The notes below the pieces were generated by a model. That model had not been told where the DNA came from. It searched no databases and saw only the letters and a program-made list of their open reading frames with translations. Made by a program: the position numbers and the translations under genes. From positions 1-30,780 of the forward strand of contig CAMEOL010000001.1 in assembly GCA_945929765.1 (NCBI GenBank): a DNA stretch of 30,780 nucleotides, in the 5' to 3' direction. Source of the stretch: an uncultured Gemella sp. GTDB taxonomy: Bacteria; Bacillota; Bacilli; Staphylococcales; Gemellaceae. Shown here piece after piece: positions 8,489 to 16,202 of this stretch; position 1 is the stretch's first letter, and each line of letters starts with the position of its first letter.

Positions 8489-8517
8489 ATTGTATACATT
8501 TTCATCGGCTATGTCAA
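8489..8517 (-). promoter_or_regulatory. Promoter of nanA
   Basis: On the minus strand, a consensus TTGACA (8512-8517), a 17-bp spacer and TACAAT (8489-8494). The -10 box lies inside a small palindrome, TACAATTATTGTA. Confidence 0.75.
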
Positions 8518-8722
8518 GCTATTTCTAATATATTGATATTGTTTTTTCTACTTTCTTATTATACTGTTTATTTAGTTAAAATTTATTTTAGTTAGATGTG
8601 TATGATATTGTTATTTTGTACTTTAGAAATTATAGAAAAGGATGCAAAATATGAGGAAGATATAGCGTATAATTTTAAATTGTTGTATAATTTAGGTAGA
8701 ATTTTATTTGAAGGAGAAGAAT

Positions 8723-9586
8723 ATGTATTTAGCGGTAGATGTAGGTGGAACAACGATTAAATTTGCGATAATAGATGATCAGTTCGAAATAATAAAAAGG
8801 GAAGTAATAGATACTCCTAACAATATAGATTTGAGAATTGTAGATGCTATTTGTAAAGTTGCTATTGAGTTGAAAAAGGATTATGATTTTGAGTATATCG
8901 GTGTTTCAACTTCAGGAGTTGTAGATACTACTAAAGCAGAGATAGTAAGTTCAGGTATTAATATTTTAAATTATGTCGGAACAAATTTCCAAAAAGAGTT
9001 AGGCGATATATTAGGTGTTCCAGTTTATGCTGATAATGACGTTAATTGTGCGTTGTTAGGCGAACAGTGGCTAGGTTGTGCTAAGGGGCTTGATGAGGTT
9101 TTTTGTCTTGCGTTAGGAACAGGTATAGGAGGAGCGTATTATTTAAATAGCTTACCCCAAGGATCTAATTTTAGTGCGGGAGAAATTGGCCAAGCTCGTT
9201 ACGATGCGAAGACAGGTACTAATTACGAACAACGTGCTTCTACAATAGCGTTGGATAAGAAGATTAAAGCAGAATTAGATAGTAATTTGTCAGTTAAGCA
9301 GTTTTTTGATAATTGTAAGTTAGGTGACGAGAAATCTTTAGCTGTCTTAGATGAGTGGCTGTTCTACTTAGCAGAGGGGATCGTTGATATGCTATTAATA
9401 TTAGACCCTAAATATGTTGTTATAGGTGGAGCAGTATCACAACAAGGCGATTATTTAATAACGAAGTTAGTAGAAAAGATTCGTGAATTAAATCCGATAA
9501 AAATTAATAAAACACAGTTTTTAGCAGCTAGTTTAGGGAATGATGCTGGACTTTATGGTGCTATAAGTGTTTTTGCAAAAAAATAA
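8723..9586 (+). CDS. nanK: ROK-family kinase, probable N-acetylmannosamine kinase
   Basis: Probably phosphorylates ManNAc released by NanA, using ATP. It has 287 residues. The N-terminal A-V-D-V-G-G-T-T-I-K (residues 4-13) is the ATP phosphate loop, A-D-N-D-V-N holds the catalytic Asp106, and G-T-G-I-G-G (132-137) is a second nucleotide motif. The zinc motif found in most ROK proteins (C-x-C-G-x-x-G-C) is absent, and G-E-I-G-H has become G-E-I-G-Q. ATG 8723 is chosen because AAGGAG (8711-8716) lies just upstream; the in-frame TTG at 8708 sits in front of that site. It diverges from nanA. The sugar specificity is inferred from context; glucose and GlcNAc kinases belong to the same family. Confidence 0.85.
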   Translation: MYLAVDVGGTTIKFAIIDDQFEIIKREVIDTPNNIDLRIVDAICKVAIELKKDYDFEYIGVSTSGVVDTTKAEIVSSGINILNYVGTNFQKELGDILGVPVYADNDVNCALLGEQWLGCAKGLDEVFCLALGTGIGGAYYLNSLPQGSNFSAGEIGQARYDAKTGTNYEQRASTIALDKKIKAELDSNLSVKQFFDNCKLGDEKSLAVLDEWLFYLAEGIVDMLLILDPKYVVIGGAVSQQGDYLITKLVEKIRELNPIKINKTQFLAASLGNDAGLYGAISVFAKK

Positions 9587-9623
9587 TTTAGAAATGTATA
9601 TATGCAAAACAACAAGTGAAAAC

Positions 9624-9670
9624 ACGCTAGAAAACTATCTAAATAAGCTTTCTAGCGTATTTTGTTTTTT
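9624..9670 (+). terminator. Terminator after nanK
   Basis: ACGCTAGAAA (9624-9633) pairs with TTTCTAGCGT (9649-9658), followed by ATTTTGTTTTTT. Confidence 0.85.
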
Positions 9671-9703
9671 AAAAAAGTGTCAAAGTAGGAAGGCACTTTT
9701 ATT
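9671..9703 (-). terminator. Terminator at the end of the nanE operon
   Basis: On the minus strand, AAAAGTG and CACTTTT arms (9673-9679 and 9694-9700) around a 14-base loop, then a T run. It overlaps the stop codon of the small membrane gene and can work in both directions. Confidence 0.65.
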
Positions 9704-10001
9704 TATTATTTTTTATGTAATTAGTTATTTTTCTGTAAGAAAAAATAATTATGTTAAAAAGTATGCTTGCAAAAACTATCGGCATATAAACATTTAACAT
9801 TGACGATCCTACTTCTTTTCCTTGGATCATTTTGAAATATATGCCTGCTGCTAGCATAGCTATGGCAACTGCATTGACGAGCAAAGGAGATAGCCATAGT
9901 TTTTTGAATGCAACATTTAGTAGATATGTTACGAACCATGAACCTAAAATATACCATTTGCTATATGTGTACCAGTATGCCATTAAATATAAAATAGTCA
10001 T
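9699..10001 (-). CDS. Small membrane protein coupled to nanE
   Basis: A 100-residue, strongly hydrophobic protein with about three membrane segments (roughly residues 12-33, 36-57 and 68-87) and a basic C terminus, K-I-T-N-Y-I-K-N-N-K. Its ATG overlaps the nanE stop codon by one base (TAATG) with no clear ribosome site of its own, so translation probably depends on ribosomes finishing nanE. It is the last gene of the transporter-nanE operon. I do not recognise the family. Membership of the operon suggests a role in sialic acid or amino-sugar uptake or handling, but nothing in the sequence shows it. Confidence 0.7.
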   Translation of the reverse strand: MTILYLMAYWYTYSKWYILGSWFVTYLLNVAFKKLWLSPLLVNAVAIAMLAAGIYFKMIQGKEVGSSMLNVYMPIVFASILFNIIIFSYRKITNYIKNNK

Positions 10002-10690
10002 TACAATACCGATATAAAGCGTGCTGTAATTTCTTGTGGACGTGTTATTGCTCCACCGACGACAGCACAGTGAGCTCCTGCGTCAAGAGCTGCACGAAGT
10101 TGACTAGGTTCATGAATTTTACCTTCGGCAATTACTGGGATATTTACATTTTCGCAAATTTCTTTTATTAATTCTGGTTTAAATTGTTTATCTTCTGAAG
10201 TATATGGTGTATAACCGTTCATAGTTGTACCGACACAGTCAACTCCTGCTTTTTCTGCATTTATAGCTTCTTCTAAGTTAGAAATATCAGCCATTAATAC
10301 GATGTTCGGGTACTTCTGTTTTATCTCGGCGATGAATTCGTTAATAGTCTTGCCGTCTCCTCGAGGTCGCATAGTGCAGTCTAAAGCTATAATATCAGAT
10401 CCGACGTTTACTAGTGCATCTACTTCTTTCATAGTTACTGTTATGTATTGATCGAAGTTTGGATAATCTTTTTTTATTATTCCGATAACTGGTAAGTTTG
10501 TATAATCTTTTATTTGGGCTACATCGATAACTCCTTGAGCTCTAATAGCTTTTGCTCCTGCATCTTTTGCCGCTTTAGCCATTAACATCATAATTCCACC
10601 TTCTTTTTTGTAAAGAGGTTCTCCTTTTAATGCTTGACAAGAAACGATAAGCCCACCTTTTAAATATTCAAATAATTGTTCTTTTTTCAT
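10001..10690 (-). CDS. nanE: N-acetylmannosamine-6-phosphate 2-epimerase
   Basis: Converts ManNAc-6-P to GlcNAc-6-P, linking NanK to NagA. The 229 residues form a TIM-barrel protein with family motifs: L-I-V-S-C-Q-A near the N terminus, A-I-R-A-Q-G, P-V-I-G-I-I-K (lysine of the active site region), I-A-L-D-C-T-x-R-P-R, M-A-D-I-S and G-T-T-x-x-G-Y-T. The length is standard. The ribosome site AAAGGA is upstream of ATG 10690, and the gene follows the second permease by four bases, so it is co-transcribed with the transporter. Confidence 0.96.
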   Translation of the reverse strand: MKKEQLFEYLKGGLIVSCQALKGEPLYKKEGGIMMLMAKAAKDAGAKAIRAQGVIDVAQIKDYTNLPVIGIIKKDYPNFDQYITVTMKEVDALVNVGSDIIALDCTMRPRGDGKTINEFIAEIKQKYPNIVLMADISNLEEAINAEKAGVDCVGTTMNGYTPYTSEDKQFKPELIKEICENVNIPVIAEGKIHEPSQLRAALDAGAHCAVVGGAITRPQEITARFISVL

Positions 10691-10694
10691 AGTA

Positions 10695-11525
10695 TTATCC
10701 TTTCACGGCTCCTAAAGTAACACCTTGTGTAAAGTAATTTTGGAAACAAATAAATACTGTTATCATAGGTAATGAAGCTAAAGAAGCTCCTGCCATTAAT
10801 AAACCGTAGTCGTTCGAAAATTCTTGTCCTTGTGCTAACATAGCTAATCCTAAAGGAAGAGTAGCCATATCGGGAGTGTTTGAGAAGATAAGTTGTGAGA
10901 AGTAGTCGTTCCAACTCGCTATAAACGTGAATATTGCTAATGCACCGATACCAGGTTTTATAATCGGTAATGCAATGTTGGTAAATGTTCTAAACTCTCC
11001 ACAACCATCTATTCTTGCAGATTCTAACAATTCTTTTGGAATAGACATAGAAAATTGTCGCATTAAAAATACTCCGAACGGCCAACCTACTGCAGGTAGG
11101 ATAAGAGCGTAGTAAGTATTCATTAGATCAAACTCAGTTATTAGATTTAGTAATGGTATTAAGATTACTTGTTTTGGTAGTGCCATTGCTGCAACAAAAA
11201 CCATGAATATTACTGCAACTCCAGGAAAGTTCTTTTTCGCAAGAGCGTAACCAGCTAGTGCAGACGTAGCACATACTAGTGCTGTAGTTGCTAAAGATAT
11301 AAATACTGAGTTAAAAAACCAACGTAATGTTTGTGCTGAAAACAATTTTTCGTAATTTTCTAAAGTTGGATTCATCGGCCACCATTCAGGTGGTATCGTT
11401 ATTGCAACGTCTTGTAGTTTAAATGATCCCGATACTATCCAATAGAATGGGAAGATAAAAAATATTGTTAATCCTAATAGTATAATCATCGATACTATTT
11501 TGAATATACTTATTTTTCCTTTCAT
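10695..11525 (-). CDS. satC: ABC sugar transporter permease, MalG type (SatC-like)
   Basis: A 276-residue inner subunit of a carbohydrate (CUT1) importer, with about six membrane segments. The EAA loop that contacts the ATPase is visible as L-E-S-A-R-I-D-G-C-G-E-F...N-I-A-L-P-I-I-K-P-G. The long N-terminal periplasm-facing loop and the E-N-Y-E-K-L-F segment are typical of MalG-like subunits. It starts 9 bases after the other permease, with ribosome site AGGAGG. Linkage to nanE and nanA suggests sialic acid as cargo, as in pneumococcal SatABC. The symbol is given by context rather than by a substrate-specific residue. Confidence 0.86.
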   Translation of the reverse strand: MKGKISIFKIVSMIILLGLTIFFIFPFYWIVSGSFKLQDVAITIPPEWWPMNPTLENYEKLFSAQTLRWFFNSVFISLATTALVCATSALAGYALAKKNFPGVAVIFMVFVAAMALPKQVILIPLLNLITEFDLMNTYYALILPAVGWPFGVFLMRQFSMSIPKELLESARIDGCGEFRTFTNIALPIIKPGIGALAIFTFIASWNDYFSQLIFSNTPDMATLPLGLAMLAQGQEFSNDYGLLMAGASLASLPMITVFICFQNYFTQGVTLGAVKG

Positions 11526-11534
11526 AGTAACCTC

Positions 11535-12437
11535 CTAATCGTTGTCGCTAGATAGGAATTTGAATTGTATTATCGAAATTAAGCCGATAATTATTGCCAA
11601 AATTATACCCATGGCACTAGCGATACCGTGATCTCCGTTTTTGATAGCTGCTTCATAAACTAAGTACATTATTGTACTAGTTCCGTAGTTCGGTCCACCC
11701 GCAGTAAGAAGTTGGATAAGAGCGAATATTTGGAATGAGTTTATAGTTGTAACAACTACGATATATAATGTTGTCGGTCTAATAAGTGGCCAAGTTATTT
11801 TGCTAAATACTTGCCATTTTGTTGCACCGTCTATTTCTGATGCTTCTAACAGTTCTTTCGGTACGTTACCTAGAGCTGCTACATATAGGATGATAGGTTG
11901 TCCTAATGATGTAGTAATTAATATTGTAATAATAGCATATAGTGCTGTATTTGGATTTCCTAGCCAGTCTACATTGTCGTTTATTACACCGATTGATTTG
12001 AATATATAATTTAATATACCGTATTGTGGGTGGTATATCCATGCCCATACTACAGTAACTGATACTACTGACGAAATTGCGGGAATATAAAATACTCCAC
12101 GGAAGAATGATCTTACAGTAGCGTGTTTGTTATAAATAGTCATTGCAACAAAAATAGAAATGACAACTACTATAGGAACGGCAACTGCTGTAACTGTTAC
12201 AGTGTTCACAAGTGATTTAATAAAAGGTTCGTGAATAGTTGCACCGTTGCTACTAAATAGTAAGTCTTTATAATGCTCTAATCCTACAAAAACGGGTGTT
12301 CTTTTTTGAAAGCTATATAATGATAGTTCTAGTCCGCGAATCATCGGCAATAGAACGAATGTTAGAAAGAACAAGCAGACAGGTAAAATAAAGAGATATC
12401 CACTATAATCTATTCGTCTTTTGTTAATCTTTTTCAT
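11535..12437 (-). CDS. satB: ABC sugar transporter permease, MalF type (SatB-like)
   Basis: A 300-residue membrane subunit with about six transmembrane segments, the partner of the MalG-type permease. The EAA loop reads L-L-E-A-S-E-I-D-G-A-T-K-W-Q-V-F...I-T-W-P-L-I-R-P. The basic N terminus, K-K-I-N-K-R-R, precedes the first membrane segment, and F-V-G-L-E-H-Y is the usual early loop. The ribosome site AGGAGGT is 6 bases before the ATG. It lies 263 bases downstream of the binding-protein gene, with a large stem-loop in the gap that probably lowers permease expression relative to the binding protein. Confidence 0.87.
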   Translation of the reverse strand: MKKINKRRIDYSGYLFILPVCLFFLTFVLLPMIRGLELSLYSFQKRTPVFVGLEHYKDLLFSSNGATIHEPFIKSLVNTVTVTAVAVPIVVVISIFVAMTIYNKHATVRSFFRGVFYIPAISSVVSVTVVWAWIYHPQYGILNYIFKSIGVINDNVDWLGNPNTALYAIITILITTSLGQPIILYVAALGNVPKELLEASEIDGATKWQVFSKITWPLIRPTTLYIVVVTTINSFQIFALIQLLTAGGPNYGTSTIMYLVYEAAIKNGDHGIASAMGIILAIIIGLISIIQFKFLSSDND

Positions 12438-12491
12438 TATTTACCTCCTAGTAGTGTAGTATTATCATTTTGTGATTTTTATAATAATTTG

Positions 12492-12580
12492 AAAAACACG
12501 CTACAGTGTAAGCCGAACGCATGTCTATATACTAGCGTTGCAAAACGTAAGATACGTTCTAATATACACTGCAGCGGTGC
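12492..12580 (-). ncRNA. Branched stem-loop between binding-protein and permease genes
   Basis: On the minus strand, an outer stem pairs CACCGCTGCAGTGTA with TACACTGTAGCGTG (one unpaired C), closed by TTTTT (12492-12496). Inside are two smaller hairpins, AACGTA/TACGTT (with TCT loop) and AACGC/GCGTT. The predicted shape is a three-way junction ending in a T run. It most likely acts as a partial terminator or RNA processing site that sets subunit ratios. Not a family I recognise. Confidence 0.55.
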
Positions 12581-12589
12581 TTTTGAGAT

Positions 12590-12606
12590 AAAAGATTAAA
12601 TCTTTT
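12590..12606. repeat. 17-bp palindrome upstream of the branched stem
   Basis: AAAAGATT-A-AATCTTTT, perfect arms with a single central base. It lies after the binding-protein gene. No T run follows on either strand. Confidence 0.45.
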
Positions 12607-12700
12607 GTTTTGATAATACTTGGTTAAGTTTTTTACAAAATATGATTATTTATTATGTAAAAACATTGTAATAAATATTAAATCTTAGGTGAGTTTATAT

Positions 12701-14008
12701 TTATTTAGCTTCTTTTATAGTTTTGTCGGCGTCAGCTACGAACTTATCTAATCCTTCTTTAGGAGTAGTGTTACCGTTAAGGACACCTTGAACCATGTTG
12801 AACCATAGTGGACGCATTTTTGCGAATCCTGGAATTGTGTTGTAGTATGGTCCGTATTGTGATGTTAATCCTTCAGCGAATTTTAGTTCTTCTGAGTCAT
12901 AAAGTCCTACTTCTCCAACTTTAGCTGAGAAGTTACCAGATGCTAATAGTGTACGTTTACCCCAATCAGTGTCGTTAATCATGAAATCAACGAATTTTTT
13001 AGCTGCTTCTGCTTTGTTAGCATCACCGTTATTGAAGATAGCAGGTCCTGCAACTAAGTATTCGTAAGTTGCTTTACCGCTACTGTTCGGGAATGGTAAG
13101 AATTTGTAGTTAAATCCTGTAGCGTGAGATGATGCAAGTCCAGGAGAGAATAGTATTGTAGAAGCGGCATTTCCAGTCTTGAATGCTTCTAGTGCGTCTT
13201 TAGCTTCTAATGCTACACCTTTTCCTAATAATCCCTCGTCGTACGCTTTTTTCACCCACTCTAAACCTTTAACACCATTTTCATCGTTAATAGTGTATTT
13301 TGTAATATCTTTATCAGTGATCCATGAGTTGTAAAGGTTAGATACGAATGCACGTGGTCCTTGGTCTCCTGCTTGTGATTTAGTGTAGAACAATGCAGGT
13401 GTAATGTTAGGATCTTTTTCTTTTACTGCTCTTAGGAATTTCTCGTATTCTTCTACTGTCCAGTTACGTCCCTCTTTGTTAAGTGGTAGTAGATCTGTAA
13501 CACCTAGTTTGTCAGTAAGGTCTTTGTTCACTCCCATTAAGAATGGTGCTACACCTTGTGGATACAGGTAAAGTTTGCCGTTTAGGCTTGATGCTTTAAC
13601 TGCAGCTTCTGATAACTTAGAAGTATCAACGTTGTCGAATGGTACTAGTAGATCTTTTGCTGCCCAAGCAATTACACGTCCTGGAGCGTCATAGATTACG
13701 TCTGGAGCAGTTTTTGATTGAATTGCTGTTTCTATCTTAGCTGGTCCGTCAGTAAATTCTATTTTTTGATAATTCACTTTGATGTTTGGATGTTTAGCTT
13801 CGAATGCTTTGATCAAAGCAGCATCGTAGTCTTCAGTTTTCGAAAACTCTTTATCTTTAGTGAATTGAGGGAAATTCCAATAAGTAATTTCCACTTTTGC
13901 GTTCGGATCTGCGGCTTTTTGTTCTTCTTTTTTACCGCCTACACACCCAGTAAGAACAACTGCTGAAGCAACTGCAGTTGTAAGTATTTTTAAAAATTTT
14001 TTACTCAT
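12701..14008 (-). CDS. satA: Solute-binding lipoprotein of the sugar/sialic acid ABC transporter (SatA-like)
   Basis: A 435-residue extracellular binding protein of the family 1 (MalE-like) sugar type. A lipobox V-L-T-G-C puts the lipidated Cys at residue 22, after a basic start (M-S-K-K-F-L-K) and hydrophobic stretch. A linker rich in Glu and Lys follows, then I-T-Y-W-N-F-P at the start of the mature fold. Typical SBP segments include A-P-D-V-I-Y-D and F-K-T-G-N-A-A-S-T. It binds sugar outside the membrane and hands it to the permeases. The gene sits 52 bases after the ATPase gene, with ribosome site GGGGGA. Sialic acid is the likely ligand by context; another oligosaccharide is possible. 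Confidence 0.86.
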   Translation of the reverse strand: MSKKFLKILTTAVASAVVLTGCVGGKKEEQKAADPNAKVEITYWNFPQFTKDKEFSKTEDYDAALIKAFEAKHPNIKVNYQKIEFTDGPAKIETAIQSKTAPDVIYDAPGRVIAWAAKDLLVPFDNVDTSKLSEAAVKASSLNGKLYLYPQGVAPFLMGVNKDLTDKLGVTDLLPLNKEGRNWTVEEYEKFLRAVKEKDPNITPALFYTKSQAGDQGPRAFVSNLYNSWITDKDITKYTINDENGVKGLEWVKKAYDEGLLGKGVALEAKDALEAFKTGNAASTILFSPGLASSHATGFNYKFLPFPNSSGKATYEYLVAGPAIFNNGDANKAEAAKKFVDFMINDTDWGKRTLLASGNFSAKVGEVGLYDSEELKFAEGLTSQYGPYYNTIPGFAKMRPLWFNMVQGVLNGNTTPKEGLDKFVADADKTIKEAK

Positions 14009-14060
14009 AATTGAGTCCCCCTTATAGTTTTATTGCATTTTTAAAAATTGTTGCCTAAAA

Positions 14061-15164
14061 TTAAAGTAATATTGACACTTCTGTCTCTGTGTCAAAGAAG
14101 TGAGCTCTATTCATATCTAGAGCGAATGTAATTTCGTCACCCATTTTTATGTTTTGACGAGAATGTACGATAGCTTTGATGTTTTCCCCGTTTAAATCAG
14201 TATGTACAATATATTCTGATCCTAATAATTCTGCCACAATAACTTTTGATGTTATTTTTGATGCTGAATATGTTTCTAGAACTAGTGGATCGTTTGATAT
14301 ATTTTCTGGGCGAATACCCATTATTATATCTTTTCCTTCGTATCCTTTTTCTTTAAGTTTGTTATACATAGCTTCTGGAATTGCTATAGTAGATTGTTCT
14401 TTTGTTACGAAGTTTCCTTCTTTTATTTTACCGTGTAAAAAGTTCATAGTCGGAGCACCGATAAATCCAGCGACGAATAGATTTTTCGGTTCGTCATATA
14501 TTTCTTTCGGTTGACCTATTTGTTGAATAATTCCTTTTTTCATAACGACGATTCTATCTGCCATAGTCATGGCTTCTGTTTGGTCGTGAGTAACATATAT
14601 CGTTGTTGCTCCTAATGAGTTGTGAATTTTTATTATTTCGGCACGCATGTTACTACGCAATTTTGCGTCTAAGTTAGATAGTGGTTCGTCCATCAAAAAA
14701 ACTTTAGGTGAACGTACTATTGCACGACCTAAAGCAACCCTCTGACGTTGCCCACCAGAAAGAGCTTTTGGTTTTCTATCTAATAATTCTTCTAACCCCA
14801 AAATTTTCGCTGCTTCTTCTACTTTTGCTTTTATTTCGTTTTTTGGTACTTTACGAAGTTTCAAAGCGAAAGCCATATTGTCGAAGACTGTCATATGAGG
14901 GTAGAGAGCATAGCTTTGGAATACCATCGCGATATCTCTATCTTTCGGTTCAACGTTATTCATTATTTTATCCCCTATATAAAATTCTCCCTCTGATATG
15001 TCTTCTAAACCAGCTATCATTCTAAGTGTAGTAGACTTACCGCACCCAGAAGGACCAACAAATACTATAAATTCTTTGTCCGCAACTTCTAGGTTAAAAT
15101 CAGATACAGCACAAAAGCCGTTATCGTATTTTTTGCAAATGTTTTTTAACGAAAGGCTTGCCAT
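14061..15164 (-). CDS. msmK: MsmK/UgpC-type sugar ABC transporter ATPase
   Basis: A 367-residue ATP-binding subunit of carbohydrate importers. Motifs are Walker [10 protein letters not shown] (37-45), Q-loop Gln83, the signature L-S-G-G-Q (135-139), Walker B V-F-L-M-D-E (155-160) and the His-loop T-H-D-Q-T-E. A C-terminal TOBE-type regulatory domain follows (about residues 235-367). MsmK-like ATPases often serve several sugar transporters, so this one may energise others besides the island's. It is the first gene of the transporter operon, with ribosome site AGGAGGT 6 bases before the ATG and a defined promoter at 15219-15247. Confidence 0.94.
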   Translation of the reverse strand: MASLSLKNICKKYDNGFCAVSDFNLEVADKEFIVFVGPSGCGKSTTLRMIAGLEDISEGEFYIGDKIMNNVEPKDRDIAMVFQSYALYPHMTVFDNMAFALKLRKVPKNEIKAKVEEAAKILGLEELLDRKPKALSGGQRQRVALGRAIVRSPKVFLMDEPLSNLDAKLRSNMRAEIIKIHNSLGATTIYVTHDQTEAMTMADRIVVMKKGIIQQIGQPKEIYDEPKNLFVAGFIGAPTMNFLHGKIKEGNFVTKEQSTIAIPEAMYNKLKEKGYEGKDIIMGIRPENISNDPLVLETYSASKITSKVIVAELLGSEYIVHTDLNGENIKAIVHSRQNIKMGDEITFALDMNRAHFFDTETEVSILL

Positions 15165-15200
15165 ATTTACCTCCTGTGATTTCTTTTATTTGTGAATATT

Positions 15201-15216
15201 ATTTAACGTGTTAAAT
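15201..15216 (-). promoter_or_regulatory. Operator-like palindrome, msmK copy
   Basis: Perfect 7-bp arms, ATTTAAC and GTTAAAT, around a 2-base centre. It starts 2 bases after the -10 box on the minus strand and matches the nanA leader site. Confidence 0.62.
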
Positions 15217-15218
15217 TT

Positions 15219-15247
15219 ATCATAGCATATAATCATTTTTTTGTAAA
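15219..15247 (-). promoter_or_regulatory. Promoter of the transporter-nanE operon
   Basis: On the minus strand, TTTACA (15242-15247), a 17-bp spacer and TATGAT (15219-15224). A palindrome, GTAAAGCG-TTTTAC (15243-15256), overlaps the -35. It resembles a catabolite (cre) site but is one base too long to fit the standard form. Confidence 0.6.
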
Positions 15248-15339
15248 GCGTTTTACTTGTTATTTTTAATGTTGTGATTGCGTATGCATTTTTCATTCGT
15301 GCTGTCTATTGATTATACAGTCATTTATTAGAAATGTAG

Positions 15340-15370
15340 AAAAAAGAGACATAAAAAATGCATCTCTTTG
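15340..15370 (-). terminator. Possible terminator of the small-peptide transcript
   Basis: On the minus strand, AAAGAGA and TCTCTTT arms (15343-15349 and 15363-15369), followed by a T run. It lies downstream of the 38-residue peptide gene. Confidence 0.5.
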
Positions 15371-15640
15371 TCAGGCGATCAAGGTGTGTTGCTTTTTGTG
15401 AAGTTTTGTATATGTGTATAAACATTATAATTAACATTATTATTTAATATTATAGATAGCAGTAAATTAGAAATATTTATTATAGTAATCTTTCTCTAGC
15501 TTATTCACATATAGTGTGTAATTTCAGGTTTTATTATATATACAAAAAATTAACTTATGGTAATGAAAAAATATTTTTCGAAAGAAACGGAGTTTACTGG
15601 TGACAGCAAGTAGCTTTATTTTGTAGTTGTAAAATATAGA
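15371..15640. other. Gene-poor stretch
   Basis: AT-rich, no supported gene on either strand. An 18-codon plus-strand frame near 15557 has no ribosome site. Confidence 0.45.
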
Positions 15641-15642
15641 AG

Positions 15643-15675
15643 AAGACGACTAATCGTCGTCTTTTATTTTTTTTA
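15643..15675 (+). terminator. Hairpin overlapping the end of the 38-residue peptide gene
   Basis: AAGACGAC and GTCGTCTT around a 5-base loop. It is followed by a long T-rich run on the plus strand only, so it looks like a plus-strand terminator although no plus-strand gene precedes it closely. On the minus strand its arm encodes the peptide's final D-D-D and stop. Confidence 0.5.
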
Positions 15676-15766
15676 TTATTAGTTTTATTGTGACACAAAA
15701 CAAAATGATTATTATAGCTACATATACTATAGATGTTATGCTGGCTATTAAATTTCCTATATTCAT
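15650..15766 (-). CDS. Small hydrophobic peptide, module copy A
   Basis: A 38-residue peptide beginning M-N-I-G-N-L-I-A-S-I-T-S, then one membrane-spanning stretch (about residues 12-32) and a charged tail, K-K-I-K-D-D-D. GGGAGG lies 11 bases before the ATG, inside the end of the preceding small frame. The first 12 codons and about 90 bases upstream recur at 16340-16448. It is too short for a confident family call; a toxin, bacteriocin-like or membrane-regulating peptide is possible. The repeated, well-placed ribosome sites in both copies support real translation. Confidence 0.5.
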   Translation of the reverse strand: MNIGNLIASITSIVYVAIIIILFCVTIKLIIKKIKDDD

Positions 15767-15768
15767 AA

Positions 15769-15831
15769 TTAATCAGCCTCCCAAGCGCTATGTCCATTTA
15801 CATATAGTGTATATTTAAATTTTTTCTTCAT
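15769..15831 (-). CDS. 20-residue peptide frame, module copy A
   Basis: A short frame, M-K-K-K-F-K-Y-T-L-Y-V-N then H-S-A-W-E-A-D, with a very strong ribosome site AAGGAGGAG ending 7 bases before the ATG. Its stop is followed 2 bases later by the ATG of the 38-residue peptide, so it may be a leader peptide controlling that gene or a product in itself. The copy at 16385-16448 is broken by one inserted base. Not recognised. Confidence 0.5.
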   Translation of the reverse strand: MKKKFKYTLYVNGHSAWEAD

Positions 15832-15913
15832 GATTTTCTCCTCCTTGAATGTATTATGAATATTGAAAATAATGTATATGTATTTTCAGGCAGGTTCACA
15901 TTATAATTAACTG

Positions 15914-15931
15914 TATTTGCAACTACATATA
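15914..15931 (-). promoter_or_regulatory. Shared 18-bp upstream motif, copy A
   Basis: TATATGTAGTTGCAAATA on the minus strand, identical to 16498-16515. It lies upstream of both peptide modules, so it is a candidate regulator site or promoter part. Confidence 0.45.
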
Positions 15932-16014
15932 AAATATAAATTAACGACAACATCAAGTAAAATCTATCTAGAGATATTTCTGGATAAATTTCGGCATAAA
16001 ATTTTTATGCGAAA

Positions 16015-16197
16015 TTATTGTTTATTTTGTTTTTTCTTATGTGTTTGATAAGTGAAAACACCAAATAGTACAAAATAGGCTAGGTATATAACATTATTAA
16101 AAATATATAGCATACTATTTTTTATTATAAATCTATTTATAATATCTATGATTATTAAACATGGAAATATATATATTATTATTTTTTTAAATTTCAT
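16015..16197 (-). CDS. Small two-segment membrane protein, immunity-like
   Basis: A 60-residue protein from ATG 16197, with a basic start (M-K-F-K-K), two hydrophobic segments (about residues 6-22 and 34-53) and a strongly basic end, K-K-K-Q-N-K-Q. This layout resembles small bacteriocin-immunity proteins, but no family motif is visible and the call is by shape only. It starts 5 bases after the stop of the chimeric peptide gene (16203), with only a weak ribosome site, so the two are probably translated together. An inverted repeat at 15987-16016 overlaps its stop codon. Confidence 0.5.
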   Translation of the reverse strand: MKFKKIIIYIFPCLIIIDIINRFIIKNSMLYIFNNVIYLAYFVLFGVFTYQTHKKKQNKQ

Positions 16198-16202
16198 AAT
16201 AT

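Noticed and set aside
14708..15025. 105-codon plus-strand frame opposite msmK
   Set aside because: Antisense shadow of a conserved ATPase gene, with a leucine-rich artefact and no ribosome site.
15243..15256. Consensus cre (CcpA) site before msmK
   Set aside because: The palindrome has an extra base and does not fit the 14-base consensus in register, so it is mentioned only as cre-like.
15594..15797. 67-codon minus-strand frame overlapping the 38-residue peptide gene
   Set aside because: No ribosome site and no recognisable pattern. The repeated module supports the other frame.
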